Below are positions 1 to 11,380 of a stretch of 64,000 nt of DNA, in pieces; position 1 is the stretch's first letter, and the number at the start of each line of letters is the position of its first letter. Made by a program: the position numbers and the translations under genes. Source of the stretch: Prosapia bicincta (Eukaryota > Arthropoda > Insecta > Hemiptera > Cercopidae); assembly GCA_036971475.1 (NCBI GenBank), contig JBAIZL010000001.1, positions 97,686,350-97,750,349 on the forward strand. Reading direction: 5' to 3'. Under the pieces are notes generated by a model that worked only from the letters and a program-made list of their open reading frames with translations, was not told where the DNA came from and did no database searches.

Positions 1-1259
1 TAATATTAAATTTAATAACAAAATAGACAAAAAAAATTAATAAAATAAAAAGATAAAACAACAAGAAATAATATTTTCTTCTAAATTCTTTTTCGTGCAG
101 TTCTGTATTAATTCCTACTTGACCAAAATAATTGTTTTTAATTGATAGATTTAGGCTACTCAAAATTATTAGCAAGTATAATATAAAGCTATTTTAAGTT
201 TACTATTGTAATAAACTGGACTTATATTTACTGTAAGCCTATACACAAATACAGTTATAGTGGTATATATAAAATGTTAACCTTTTGTAACTTTAATGAA
301 CTTCACAAGGTACTTTTTCTACACACAAAGTACTGAAAACATCTTACTTTAAATCCTATTTTAAATCCTACTTCATACTTGAAAAGTTTAAATTATTCAC
401 TTGGTTCTTGGGTTCCTTTAAGAAGTTTATAGGTGAGTAGCCATAAATACCTATCTTAATTCGGATGAGAGCAGGCCTACTGCAGGGTAATGTTTGTTTT
501 TAATATATTTTAACAATCACAGATTGTCTAATTTTGTGTCTCTAATAAGTAAATCTATTTATAGTTATTTTTCCTATATTTACTATTCATTGACTTAAAA
601 TAATTTAATATTAGTAAATATTATTTCATTTTTGCCTGGTAACTTATTCTATACTTTTACCATATTTTTTTTTGCATCGGTCATTTTGGCCGTTGCAACA
701 TATATAGCTATAATCGCTCCTGTTTTCTCTACCATGGTTTTTATGTTCCTTCCTTATTCCTACCCATGCTCATGATCCTTCCATGCCCTTTCTAAGTGAT
801 AATAGTCATGTTTTATCGCCTTAAAAAGCAATTCCTAGATGTGTGAGTGAGATGTGATTGGATAAATTAGTAGAGTTAAGAAATCATTAAAGAAATACAA
901 TTTACTCTCATTTCCAGAAATATTTTTAAAAGAAACTATTTAATGTGAGATTTTAATTTTTTTTACTTTTACCTTAATCGGACCATCAGTTAAATTAATT
1001 TATTAATAATGAAACAAACAAAGTACACATTTAACAATTGAAAATATTGTAAGTTACACAGTAAAATCAACTGAATGAAGTGTACTGTCCGCGAGGAGAA
1101 AATAATTGGAAAACTATGTAGACAAGTTTGTGAAACATCTTCTTTTACCAGACTTGTAAAAAGGCTAATTGGCAAATTGGTAAAGTTTAAATTGCCAATG
1201 CAATCTTAACACATTTCCATATAAAAACAAGAATAAAGTATGTCCACTAGCCTACACGT
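1..1259. other. AT-rich DNA, no gene seen
   Basis: No coding frame with recognisable protein similarity, no tRNA-like boxes and no tandem array were seen here. The stretch is AT-rich with short homopolymer runs. Confidence 0.5.
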
Positions 1260-1625
1260 TCACTCATTGGCATACGTTTTTGATGAATGTATGTCTTTAA
1301 GGAGAGCTGGTTCTCCTTTTATTTTGTCATGAAACTCATCAGAAGTTAGTCCAACATTGCACTTCAGCATAAGCATTGCTCTTAAAGTTAGAATGTTCAA
1401 TTGAGATATATTTTCAGTCCATATATTGTTCATGTTAGTAAACACTCGTTCAACTGGAGCATTAGTTTCTGGCAGACACAGAAGCAACTCAGAGATGTAA
1501 CGTAAGTTTTCGTAAAGAATGTTCTTTTGTTCAAAACGAAGGAATACTTTTACCCATCTTTGGTTTATCCTGCCAAAGCAGGACATAATAACGTCCCCCG
1601 AGTAAATCTGGGGACAGCAGGACAC
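1260..1625 (-). pseudogene. hAT-family transposase C-terminal fragment
   Basis: A 121-codon frame whose residues ~30-118 look like the C-terminal dimerisation region of hAT transposases and hAT-derived zinc-finger proteins. The segment LPETNAPVERVF (residues 51-62) followed by MNNIW and a hydrophobic TLRAMLMLK helix is the usual signature, and the frame ends with LLKDIHSS before the stop. Residues 1-29 do not look like hAT protein. The BED zinc finger and catalytic RNase-H-like core expected upstream are absent; instead there is a short stretch with repeated 'caggaca' words that could be an element end. I read it as a 5'-deleted transposon remnant. A 3' exon of a domesticated hAT gene is possible but nothing upstream supports it. 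The family call rests on remembered motif patterns, not an alignment. Confidence 0.65.
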
Positions 1626-4600
1626 TAACGTAAAAAGCGGGAATGTCTCGCCGAAAGCTAGACGGATGGTTACCTTATTTTAGCTACATACATTTGGGAT
1701 ACGTTCATCGATTCTGAATCTCGGTTCTGTAGCTTCAACACGCTTCATTACGTTTATCGTAGCGTAAATATTATTTACAATGTAGTTGGTTCGATTACAC
1801 AGTTTCTTCTCCAGTCTTAGTATGTTGGAGTACAGATTTTTACCTCTTTGCCTTAGGATAAACACCTATAGGTAAATGCTCACTCCTGGCCAACAGTCAC
1901 CTCATCCGCTCCCTGAGCCACTGACTGAAAACGTTGAGCGTTTTGTAGTTTCTAGTCACATTAATAATTTTATAACGAGTACTAGACTTGGTACTGACTT
2001 GGTCAAGAGATATTTCTAATTAAAAAAAAAACTCTTTACCTCCTGAATAATGTGGATATGAAATTAATAGATATTAATAAACAAACGCATGTAGATATGG
2101 CAGAACCTTTGTTTTAGATAAGTTTACTTCCAAAGAATTTAGCCAAGATTTTAAACGTGTGCTTAATGAAGTGCATTTAGCACTTCGGTAACCTACTTGA
2201 CTGTAGCTGAAAATTCCGACGGTAAGCCGTTTCAGTACGGAATGACTTACCAGGATAGTGGTGGAAAACTAATTCTGAAAAGGTTTCATATTTTAAATCT
2301 TGGCGGAAAATAAGCATCCACTGTTTCTTATACAGGATGCCCAACCATTATAACTATATCCGGCGACCTCTGTGTGAAGGATAATTGTGTACTATTTAAT
2401 TAGTGATGAGTATATTTTTGGAAAGCAAGTACGTTATTACTAAATGAATTATTCAAAAGACACAAAGCTGGTTTATCAAAGCAATGAATGTTGGATAGGC
2501 CTATATGCTCACTAGGTTTAATTCTTGATCCAAATAACTGGAAAATGTATTAACAGCCTGCTGAGAGAAATCTGCGAGAACACTCCCTGGTAGGGAATAT
2601 AGGGGGGATCATGACAAAAGCTGAGCAGAGTCGCTTCCTCAAATAGACTTCCTCTTTATCAGGGCCATAAAGAAGGATCTACTCTTTGCAACTCCTAATA
2701 ATTAGATGAATAATGAAATTATACGGAACAAGGCAGAACTATGAAAGGATATAATGGTGCTTTGGTAAAGGAAAACTGTCATTTGGAGTGTTTTATAGAG
2801 TTGTACACCTGAGAAAACCTGATCTTAATTAGTAAGAGAATCGTATTTAGCCTCTACACAGGTGTTGGATATTTCAGGAATATTATGAAATATACTACGG
2901 GTTTTCTACAATATGAAGATTAACCTTAAACAATAATGTTTTAAATGTATTATCTCACCTATTTAACTTCACTTAATTGCAATTTATTTTTTCTATCAAA
3001 CGTTAAATTTTAATTAGGTAAATTATTATTATAATTAAATTGCGACTGAAAATTTTATTTTGCAACATATCTAAATCGAGTACTGTATATTTTTTTACAT
3101 ACAGTGGATTTCTATAAATTCTAAAGCAAATTCCATGACATTGAAAAGAAGTATGTTCTGTTTGGAGATGTTTTACAAGATATATTGAAAAGTTCACCAG
3201 CGAGCGGCACGAGTACTTCTTACACGAGTATATGGATACTAATTGGTCAAAAAAAAAAACAATTGCTTTAAAAAAATCTTTAAATCTACGAACAGTTCAT
3301 TTCTTCGGGTACAACTAGACTCACGTCCAAGCAAAAATAAACTAACCTTTTTCTGCAGATTCCTACTACATCCGACAGGTTTAGCAGTAATGAGCAGCAG
3401 CTGACTGGTAAGATTGATTGTTATTTGCATGCAGAGCCTTTTTTAGGCGGTCTCTATTGTTGTTAAGTTTCGATAACATTTGCCATTCAATGTGGATGTT
3501 TATCTTAGTATTTCATCAGAAAACGTTTCAATCATCTGTCGACGGAGCGAGAAACAGGTTCTCCGTGGAATTGCCTTGTAAGTCTCCCACAACAAGGTGA
3601 CAAGTCGCTCGCTCCGTGACGGCTTGGTCTAGTTACATTGGACACGTACAAGACTGCTGCACCTTGAATGCTTTACGGCTTATCTTGAATTAAACATCTG
3701 ATTAGATGCTACTTGGAATTGTTAAGTCGGGTTTGTTTAACGCATGCGTCGTTTACTTGTTTACTCATTTCCTTAATGTGACGTAATTGATTCACCGTGA
3801 CAAGTCGTATATTATCCGTTACTGACAATGTTTCGGTGGTTATTGTTTACAGACATTTTTAAATCTAACGTCATTAATATTTGGTTGATGTTTGTTACCT
3901 GTTTAATTAAATGTATAGTTATTTTTAATTTATTTATTCCAAGTTATGAGCATTTTATTTGCCGGAGGTATTCGCATTACTGTGCCTTCGTAACAGTTTA
4001 AATAGCAGAATTTGACCATATTTTAATTTTTGAATAGTGTTTATTAATATTTGAATTGTATATCTCCGTAAACTTAGACCTTAATCTATAGTCAAAAAAA
4101 ATGTAAGAAGTATTTTTCTGACTACAAAAAGCAATATTTTTAATCTAAGCACGTAAATTTATAATTTTATTAAATAACAATTAGCATCTTCATTACTTAT
4201 GTAATATTAAGTGGTTACGATTTTTTCTAAGCTTGTTTCACTTCTGCTTACATCAATTCAGGTATAGAAGGTCAAGACACGTGACCCAAACTATTGCTGA
4301 AAAATATTTGAGGTGTTAATTCTACAATGTGTACGGAAAATTCAATTTCATAAATTATTATGTTGGAACAACAAATGTTGGACAAATGTTTTTAAAGCAT
4401 GTGTGCGCTACTGACTGTACAAATCTATTATTATATTCTATCCACCGTCATGTGCATATGAAGGCCGCAATCCATTCACAACACACGCAGGGGGAAAAAT
4501 GACATCCCAGATACATACCGTGCCTTAAGACACGTTACTGAAATTACTTTATAACCCTGATGTCTTAAACTTTATGGCTGCTTTCTATCGTTAAAACACT

Positions 4601-5932
4601 GTTTTTAATTTCTTCAATTTTATAAGTGTTTCGTCACTAGCATGTAATCTGTGAATACATTAAACCTACTTGTAGTTGTTAAACGAAGACACGTCTATTT
4701 GTGCCTGTGTAGAATGTACGTCAGGTTTGCAACGTTGTAAACTTGAAGCTGTGATGTTCACTACACTATTTCTACATATACGTATTCACAATCTGTCACA
4801 CCCTTCGTAGGCGTTTCACGTAATTGCTATATAATATCAAAATAAGGAATAAAAGAGGGAGGTAGTGGAACTGGCAGAGAAAGGGAAAGTTCAAATTTAG
4901 GCCTATATAGGGCTATTCGCTGAACATTTAGTCAATAAACTTTTTTTTATCAAACATAATTTAAACGTTTCAGATGCGCTGAAAGTTTTTCCTTTAAAAA
5001 TATGGAAGAAAAATACATCATCCATAATCATTATTTTTAAATTATAGTAACTTCATCATATTATTATAAATTAAAATTGTTATTAATTTGCTAGTAAATT
5101 CAATAATATCATTTTTATACTTATGTTGTTCGATACAGAGAGTAGTCAACAAAATCTAAGAGTAATAAAAACACGTGTTGTATGAAACCATAAGCTACAT
5201 TTAAATACTATGTTTTTAAAAGATGGCATTTGAAAGTGGTTGGAGTATCGGAATAAACTACAAATAATGACGATATATCTAGAGTTAATCATTTCATTTA
5301 TAAGCGCAGATATGACTTTCTGAAATCGTCTTCGGGTAAATTCGAAAAACACCTAATGACAGTTTGGTAGACAATACCCTCCAACGTCATAGTGCAGCAC
5401 ACTATGATTCTAAGGGCGCACGCCAGGTATCATAAATAAAATTTTAAAAAGCATTTGAAAAATAAATTTTATTAAAAATGTCCGGTTTCTCCACTTTCGC
5501 TGCTGTTGTGAAGCTTCAGGCCAAATTTAACTCAGAAAAGATGCAAGAATAATCACGGCTTGAACCACTACAAAAACCCACCTTTACGAATGTTGAGTCC
5601 GAAAATAACTATTAGCTTAAATACGAACTGTAATTTTAGGATGTAGTTATACTTGGAAAAACATTTTTTTAACAAGTAGAATTAATGTTTTTGTATTGCT
5701 ATTTGTCCAGCTTTCGGCAATAATTAAAAAAAAACTGACTTCTCAGTGATAACCAAGACCAAGATGAACGACGAAGTGAACACTACCGGGAATTTCTACA
5801 ACGGTATGAATTTTGATATCAAAAACCTCTCTCCCACTCCCCTCCACACCAAATTTAATGACGTAGTATTGTAGGTGTATAATAAATATACTATTTCACA
5901 GTTTGTTATGTTACCACTTGAAATAGGCTAAA
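1626..5932. other. AT-rich DNA, no gene seen
   Basis: Small frames at 1680-1865, 3003-3600 and 5146-5352 show no recognisable domain and sit in low-complexity AT-rich sequence. No structural RNA was recognised. The stretch ends where the 68-bp minisatellite begins. Confidence 0.45.
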
Positions 5933-8040
5933 CATGTTTCTTTCCGTCTTCGTTTACTAATCAAGAGTTAGCTGTATCGCACAAGACTCTGGGTAAAAAA
6001 CATGTTTCTTTCCGTCTTCGTTTACTAATCAAGAATTAGCTGTGTTGCACAAGACTCTGGGTAAAAAACCTGTTTCTTTCCGTCTTCGTTTACTAATCAA
6101 GAGTTAGCTGTGTCGCACAAGACTCTGGGTAAAAAACATGTTTATTTCCGTCTTCGTTTACTAATCAAGAATTAGCTGTGTCGCACAAGACTCTGGGTAA
6201 AAAACATGTTTCTTTCCGTCTTCGTTTACTAATCAAGAATTAGCTGTGTCGCACAAGACTCTGGGTGAAAAACATGTTTCTTTCCGTCTTCGTTTACTAA
6301 TCAAGAATTAGCTGTGTCGCACAAGACTCTGGGTAAAAAACATGTTTCTTTCCGTCTTCGTTTACTAATCAAGAGTTAGCTGTGTCGCACAAGACTCTGG
6401 GTAAAAAACATGTTTCTTTCCGTCTTCGTTTACTAATCAAGAATTAGCTGTGTCGCACAAGACTCTGGGTAAAAAACATGTTTCTTTCCGTCTTCGTTTA
6501 CTAATCAAGAGTTAGCTGTGTCGCACAAGACTCTGGGTAAAAAACATGTTTCTTTCCGTCTTCGTTTACTAATCAAGAATTAGCTGTGTCGCACAAGACT
6601 CTGGGTAAAAAACATGTTTCTTTCCGTCTTTGTTTACTAATTAAGAATTAGCTGTGTCGCACAAGACTCTGGGTAAAAAACATGTTTCTTTCCGTCTTCG
6701 TTTACTAATCAAGAGTTAGCTGTGTCGCACAAGACTCTGGGTAAAAAACATGTTTCTTTCCGTCTTCGTTTACTAATCAAGAATTAGCTGTGTCGCACAA
6801 GACTCTGGGTAAAAAACATGTTTCTTTCCGTCTTCGTTTACTAATCAAGAGTTAGCTGTGTCGCACAAGACTCTGGGTAAAAAACATGTTTCTTTCCGTC
6901 TTCGTTTACTAATCAAGAATTAGCTGTGTCGCACAAGACTCTGGGTAAAAAACATGTTTCTTTCCGTCTTTGTTTACTAATTAAGAATTAGCTGTGTCGC
7001 ACAAGACTCTGGGTAAAAAACATGTTTCTTTCCGTCTTCGTTTACTAATCAAGAGTTAGCTGTGTCGCACAAGACTCTGGGTAAAAAACATGTTTCTTTC
7101 CGTCTTCGTTTACTAATCAAGAATTAGCTGTGTCGCACAAGACTCTGGGTAAAAAACATGTTTCTTTCCGTCTTCGTTTACTAATCAAGAGTTAGCTGTG
7201 TCGCACAAGACTCTGGGTAAAAAACATGTTTCTTTCCGTCTTCGTTTACTAATCAAGAATTAGCTGTGTCGCACAAGACTCTGGGTAAAAAACATGTTTC
7301 TTTCCGTCTTCGTTTACTAATCAAGAGTTAGCTGTGTCGCACAAGACTCTGGGTAAAAAACATGTTTCTTTCCGTCTTCGTTTACTAATCAAGAATTAGC
7401 TGTGTCGCACAAGACTCTGGGTAAAAAACATGTTTCTTTCCGTCTTCGTTTACTAATCAAGAGTTAGCTGTGTCGCACAAGACTCTGGGTAAAAAACATG
7501 TTTCTTTCCGTCTTCGTTTACTAATCAAGAATTAGCTGTGTCGCACAAGACTCTGGGTAAAAAACATGTTTCTTTCCGTCTTTGTTTACTAATTAAGAAT
7601 TAGCTGTGTCGCACAAGACTCTGGGTAAAAAACATGTTTCTTTCCGTCTTCGTTTACTAATCAAGAGTTAGCTGTGTCGCACAAGACTCTGGGTAAAAAA
7701 CATGTTTCTTTCCGTCTTCGTTTACTAATCAAGAATTAGCTGTGTCGCACAAGACTCTGGGTAAAAAACATGTTTCTTTCCGTCTTCGTTTACTAATCAA
7801 GAGTTAGCTGTGTCGCACAAGACTCTGGGTAAAAAACATGTTTCTTTCCGTCTTCGTTTACTAATCAAGAATTAGCTGTGTCGCACAAGACTCTGGGTAA
7901 AAAACATGTTTCTTTCCGTCTTCGTTTACTAATCAAGAGTTAGCTGTGTCGCACAAGACTCTGGGTAAAAAACATGTTTCTTGCCGTCTTCGTTTACTAA
8001 TCAAGAATTAGCTGTGTCGCACAAGACTCTGGGTAAAAAA
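5933..8040. repeat. 68-bp minisatellite, 31 units
   Basis: Starting at 'catgtttctttccgtc' the sequence repeats every 68 bp from 5933 to 8040 (31 steps, with no length change that I could detect). Units differ at a few sites, mainly 'aagagttag' versus 'aagaattag', which alternate through most of the array. Units 11, 16 and 25 (starting 6613, 6953, 7565) carry a third version with 'tttg' and 'aattaag'. This gives a higher-order pattern of five units (340 bp), once lengthened to nine. The first units (5933-6340) are the most irregular, as expected at an array edge. No long reading frame crosses it. A function is not evident. Confidence 0.97.
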
Positions 8041-9500
8041 CATGTTCCTTTCAAAGACATCGAAAGTATTATTTCTACGGCGAAGCATTAATAATATAGT
8101 TACTTCAGCCTTTATTAGTGCACCGGACACTTTTCTTTGGGTGTAAAACCATTTAAAAAATCCCACCCACGATACCGTCAACTTTCATATACGAGTATTA
8201 TCCTCTCCAGTAATATATGGTTTTATTCAGTTCCATTTCACCTTATTTATATTTTATTAGGAGGTTATAATTAAATCACTTTTAAACGTAATTTCATATA
8301 AATCTAGGATCTCGTTTACTATCGAAAACTGTTACAACCAGAGATACCTAATATTTGTTATTATTTTGCCTTTTTAATAACTTTGTTGTCTCCATATAAC
8401 TTACATGTCTTACGGAATAAATATACATGTTTAATTTTTTTATTTATTTGTTTTTTTTAGTGTGAAGATTATAAGTCTGTATAATTCGTGTCGATTTCGA
8501 AACATAGGAAAAGATTGTAAGTATGGGTGAAACTAAGCTAGAGTCATGAACCTCTCTTTTATAGTGTATAGAAGAGATATCGCATCACATGTGTACAGAC
8601 CAACTCTCTATTGGTGCAATAAAGAGGCATCTGTCCAAAACACCACTTTGCAAGAAGGGCGATAAGGAAGCTTAGGATTGAAGAAAAGACTTGATAATCC
8701 CCTGGTACAGGGTAAAATTACGGAATCCCGGGAGCAGGGTCGCTTACGAGAAGTAGATTCGCTCTCAAACGGAATGAAAGTGTCTAAAATCTACTCCGAT
8801 TTTTTTAATGATGATAAAATATTTTGATACAATTTTAGCAAAGTTAGACTCTTTTTATATCTCTTGAAATTTATTTCATCTTTAATGAAGTTGTAATATT
8901 GTATACAGAATATTTCTCATGCAAATTGAACTGATAAAAGTTTTTATTAGATTATATATTCTATTATTATAAACTCTTTAATAGCTAACACGTATTTATT
9001 TTATAAATCGTATTATTTTGCAATATTCTGTCGGTTTACCATTACTCCTGCTCTGTTTTCTTTGTAAATTAAACTTCCCCTGGTAAACATTTATAAAAAT
9101 GTATGTTGGATATAAATTGTACAATAATGTATAAAAATGTATTAAAAAAATGTGAAACTTTGTTGAACTTTTTAATTCTGTTCTATTTTAGAAAATAAAA
9201 GATAAACTAATGCGCATAAACTTCGGTCGATTTTCATCACTCTTACAAACATTGTTTTTGTTCTTGAATTTTGTAGTCCATTACGTTTTATGTATTTAAG
9301 TTTATGTTTTTGTGTATTTTAACTATCTTTCATTTTCAAATACTACATAGATATTATCAAAAGGCATTTGGTATCATACAGATATCATATTTTCTTAATA
9401 TTATTTTTCTGGACACTTTTATTGCGCATGGGATATTTTTCAATAGCATGCAATATGAAACCATATATGCTTGAATAGATTTCATAGTATTACATTGTAG
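8041..9500. other. AT-rich DNA, no gene seen
   Basis: Unique-looking AT-rich sequence. A slightly more GC-rich patch lies around 8560-8790 without a recognisable open frame. Confidence 0.4.
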
Positions 9501-9514
9501 AAGTGAGTATGCAA

Positions 9515-9860
9515 GAAGAATAGAAATAAAAGTGTGTAAAGTCCTTGAAAAGATTCAAAGAAATTTCGTTACAAGTGCATCGGATGTTATTGACTTTACC
9601 TCCTCTGCTGGTATAGTGGGGGTCCTTTCTCTTCAGTGTACTAAAGACAAATATTCTTAGATAACTAGTTGGTGAAGGGTTTTATCTATAGGCCCAAATT
9701 CTAGACTACCGACCTTAATAGAAACTAGTGACTGTCAAGGTTTAGATCAGGTCTCAGGTACCCAGGGGCAATCAGGGTGTTCAGAAAAAGGAAGGACGTT
9801 GTATTACCAGAAGCCTTTAAGCTTCAAGGCCCTCTTAAGCTAGAGAGAGAAAGAGCTTAA
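9515..9860 (+). pseudogene. Possible decayed LINE coding remnant
   Basis: Less AT-rich than its surroundings and codes short protein-like runs in shifting frames: one beginning LEKIQRNFVTSA and another containing RVFRKRKDVVLPEAF. The first resembles the thumb/C-terminal region of jockey- or R1-type LINE reverse transcriptases, where an 'LE.IQR.F' motif is common. Stops and frame changes interrupt it, and no RT catalytic motif is visible. This is a weak suggestion only; it may be unrelated. Confidence 0.25.
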
Positions 9861-10699
9861 AACATTTCTTTAAATAGATCTGATCACATACGTACATTTA
9901 TAAATATGATTTAGATATATGAATGTGAAAAGTAGAACAATCAAAATTAAATTTAAATATTAATTTAATTTGTTTACTTTTTTCACGTAAAATTATTCAA
10001 CTTATTATATATTTTAACAGGACAAACTATGAAACCTAAATAATTCAATTATATTCACTATTTGTATTTAATCTTTAATACGTTTTAAATATACTTTTTA
10101 TGATACACAGTTAAAATTGTTTTTATATTACATTGATATGTAATACTAATACGGTTCTTACATATAAAGCGACATTCAATTTGCTTTATTTATTTAAATT
10201 AAAACTTACAACCTCAGAATGTGTTCTGCAACTACGAGAATTAAATGAATTTAGGTAAAGAGAAATAATTTATTATTAGAAAAAAGTCAATAGAAAATCT
10301 ACAGATAGATTATATGAGTAATAGAGTTGAGTTTAATAGGTAGACGGAACTGAGGTAGGCCGAGACGGTTTTTCAAGCATATAGTATGCCAAACAATTTC
10401 AGCGAAGAACCTAGAGGAATAAAGCTGAAAAAAAGAAGATTGAGAAATAATAAGATATAACCTTTGTGTAGATAACCTGCGTTCGCGCAAACACACCTAT
10501 ACATATATAAACACACACATTCACACTCAAATATTGTAAGGTACAAGACAGATTTTGTTTTAAACTATTGACGAGTAAAGAATCTCTTGATAATTTCTAT
10601 TAAAGGTTTCTACAAACTATTGTGAATTGACAAAAATCTTTCCTCCATTTTATTTCAAACATTTTTATGTGATAAATGCTTATTTATATACTAAGGTAA

Positions 10700-10740
<41 letters not shown>
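9861..10740. other. AT-rich DNA with a short (TA)n tract
   Basis: No gene seen. A pure (TA)n run occupies about 10704-10738. The 65-codon frame on the minus strand at 10299-10496 has no recognisable domain. Confidence 0.5.
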
Positions 10741-10743
10741 TTA

Positions 10744-10985
10744 AGAAAAATAGTTAATATCCAGAGTGCATCCATTCATTTTATAATTTTGTAGTACATA
10801 GAACGTGGTTTCAAAGTTTCACCCGAATCTCATATAGGAATGACACTCTCACCTGTTAGTAGGTTCACCTCGCTGGATGAGATTCTGGCGAAACGTCAGA
10901 ACTGCATTTCTACATTCTACAAAAGGAATTAATGTTTTCCGGATATCAACTATTCATCATATTTTTCCATCCGTGAAGGATGACG
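10744..10985 (+). repeat. Hammerhead-like inverted-end repeat, family B copy 1
   Basis: A ~240-bp repeat related to copies at about 27.61-27.81 kb and 47.63-47.72 kb. Its ends are imperfect inverted repeats ('aatagttaatatcc' near 10753 and 'ggatatcaactattcatca' near 10940). The middle carries 'ggatgagattctggcgaaacgtc' in pieces at about 10874-10900: a GATGA motif followed closely by GCGAAACGTC. That resembles the end-region ribozymes of Penelope-like elements, but the core has an extra G (CUGGAUGA) and helix II does not form convincingly. Probably a decayed or divergent Penelope-type terminal unit. Confidence 0.5.
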
Positions 10986-11020
10986 TGTTTACAAACACAA
11001 ACACCCACCCACACATACAT

Positions 11021-11138
<118 letters not shown>

Positions 11139-11147
11139 TACTTACAA

Positions 11148-11148
<1 letters not shown>

Positions 11149-11200
<52 letters not shown>
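11149..11200. repeat. (TA)n microsatellite abutting PLE1 3' end
   Basis: Pure TA dinucleotides that stop exactly where the PLE1 terminal sequence (minus strand) begins. Confidence 0.97.
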
Positions 11201-11204
<4 letters not shown>

Positions 11205-11247
11205 AAACAACATAGGTTATTCAAATACAAGAATATTTATTAATTTA

Positions 11248-11293
11248 TATCAAAAGCTTTTCGTTGGCAAACATTACCAACATCATCAGGAAT
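11248..11293 (-). ncRNA. Hammerhead ribozyme motif, PLE1 downstream end
   Basis: Read on the minus strand: CUGAUGA (complement of 11283-11289), helix II GUUGG/CCAAC closed by a UAAUGUUUG loop, then GAAA and a very short helix III made of AA/UU. Helix I is formed by AUUC and the following GAU. This is the type-I hammerhead layout known from Penelope-like elements. Two oddities: one unpaired U between CUGAUGA and helix II, and an extra U in the helix III/cleavage region compared with sister copies. Cleavage is predicted at about 11252/11251. Confidence 0.7.
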
Positions 11294-11380
11294 GAAAATT
11301 ACAATAATGTAAGCTATAGGCCTAAAACATATGTTTAATTAGAAATAGAATTGTTGCTAAATTTATACAAATTGCCAAAT

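Noticed and set aside
5933..8040. CRISPR array
   Set aside because: The repeat is continuous at 68 bp with no unique spacers, in animal nuclear DNA.
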